Positions 38,691 through 38,829 of a DNA stretch of 38,829 nt are shown here, piece by piece. The notes below the pieces were generated by a model. It was not told the origin of the DNA, made no database searches, and worked only from the letters and a program-made list of their open reading frames with translations. The stretch is from a virus. Each line of letters opens with the position of its first letter. Positions within the stretch are counted from its first letter, which is position 1. Where the stretch lies: positions 1 to 38,829 of the IMG/VR virus record IMGVR_UViG_3300028883_000086, one strand, 5' to 3'. A program made the translations under genes and the position numbers.

Positions 38691-38829
38691 GTGCTCCGCC
38701 TTTACCCGCTCCACATGCCGCCAGGTTTCCACCATTGGTACGTCGGGACGGCCATGAAGGCCCTGGCCTGGGTCCTGGTTTTCCTGGGGCATTTCTGGAG
38801 CGGGATAGCGCTGCACATTGCCGGCCAGG
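38691..38829 (+). CDS. 5' part of the small membrane protein (second copy, cut off)
   Basis: GTG start giving LRLYPLHMPPGFHHWYVG, then identical to the gene at 1678 from about residue 4. The window ends inside it. Likely the same physical gene seen at the end of a wrapped contig. Confidence 0.7.
   Translation, partial: MLRLYPLHMPPGFHHWYVGTAMKALAWVLVFLGHFWSGIALHIAGQ
38703..38829. repeat. Window end identical to 1690-1816
   Basis: 127 exact bases. It closes the cassette B path back into the lysis genes. Confidence 0.95.

Noticed and set aside
1-38829. Direct terminal repeat used for packaging
   Set aside because: The two ends do not match each other. Each matches a different internal place, which fits a wrapped circular path with two inserts rather than a physical terminal repeat.
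1-38829. Diversity-generating retroelement behind the fibre variation
   Set aside because: No reverse transcriptase and no template/variable repeat pair with adenine changes is seen; the two cassettes differ wholesale.

Overview
The window is essentially the whole genome of a temperate, tailed (siphovirus-type) bacteriophage, read as one contig that runs slightly more than once around a circular map. The evidence is a terminase large subunit, portal, MuF-type head protein, scaffold, HK97-fold-like capsid, tail tape measure and tail fibres, together with a large serine integrase and an S24/LexA-like repressor. The DNA is GC-rich, and genes are packed tightly with many ATGA and GTGA stop/start overlaps. 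No host gene is present, so the host cannot be named. A GC-rich bacterial host is inferred from composition only.

Layout. Positions 1-118 repeat 36947-37064 exactly, and 38703-38829 repeat 1690-1816 exactly. Between these shared blocks lie two different cassettes. Cassette A (119-1689) carries a 229-aa fibre-like protein and an ATP-grasp protein. Cassette B (37065-38702) carries a 493-aa fibre-like protein and an 11-codon ORF. Either cassette closes a circle of about 37 kb. The contig therefore appears to hold two alternative receptor-binding modules of one phage.

1678-3167 holds small membrane proteins and an NlpC/P60 hydrolase (probable lysis genes). 3189-10259 is the tail block: fibre, assembly chaperone with a likely -1 frameshift, tape measure, tail-tip proteins and a repeat-rich fibre, closed by a strong terminator. 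10334-13736 is a rightward block of small unknown genes behind a clear promoter. It converges, at a bidirectional terminator, with a leftward block (13788-16249) containing a small gene, a tRNA 5'-half relic (possible attP), the integrase and the repressor. Rightward from 16344 come recombination and replication genes: an annealing-protein candidate, a DUF1376-type initiator containing iteron-like repeats, a RuvC-like nuclease and many small ORFs.

22897-37064 is the packaging, head and connector block: ParB-methyltransferase fusion, terminase, portal, a 1343-aa MuF fusion, scaffold, capsid, connectors, tail tube candidate and a small fibre-like protein.

How the parts fit. The repressor probably controls both the 10.4-kb and 16.3-kb promoters, which share an operator-like sequence. 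The 16.3-kb promoter would drive recombination and replication. The late block builds the particle. The most unusual candidates are the giant MuF fusion, which appears to combine head morphogenesis with a lipid-kinase-like fold and a possible ADP-ribosyltransferase tail and has a small gene coupled directly behind it, and the exchangeable receptor-binding cassette that includes an ATP-grasp enzyme in only one version.
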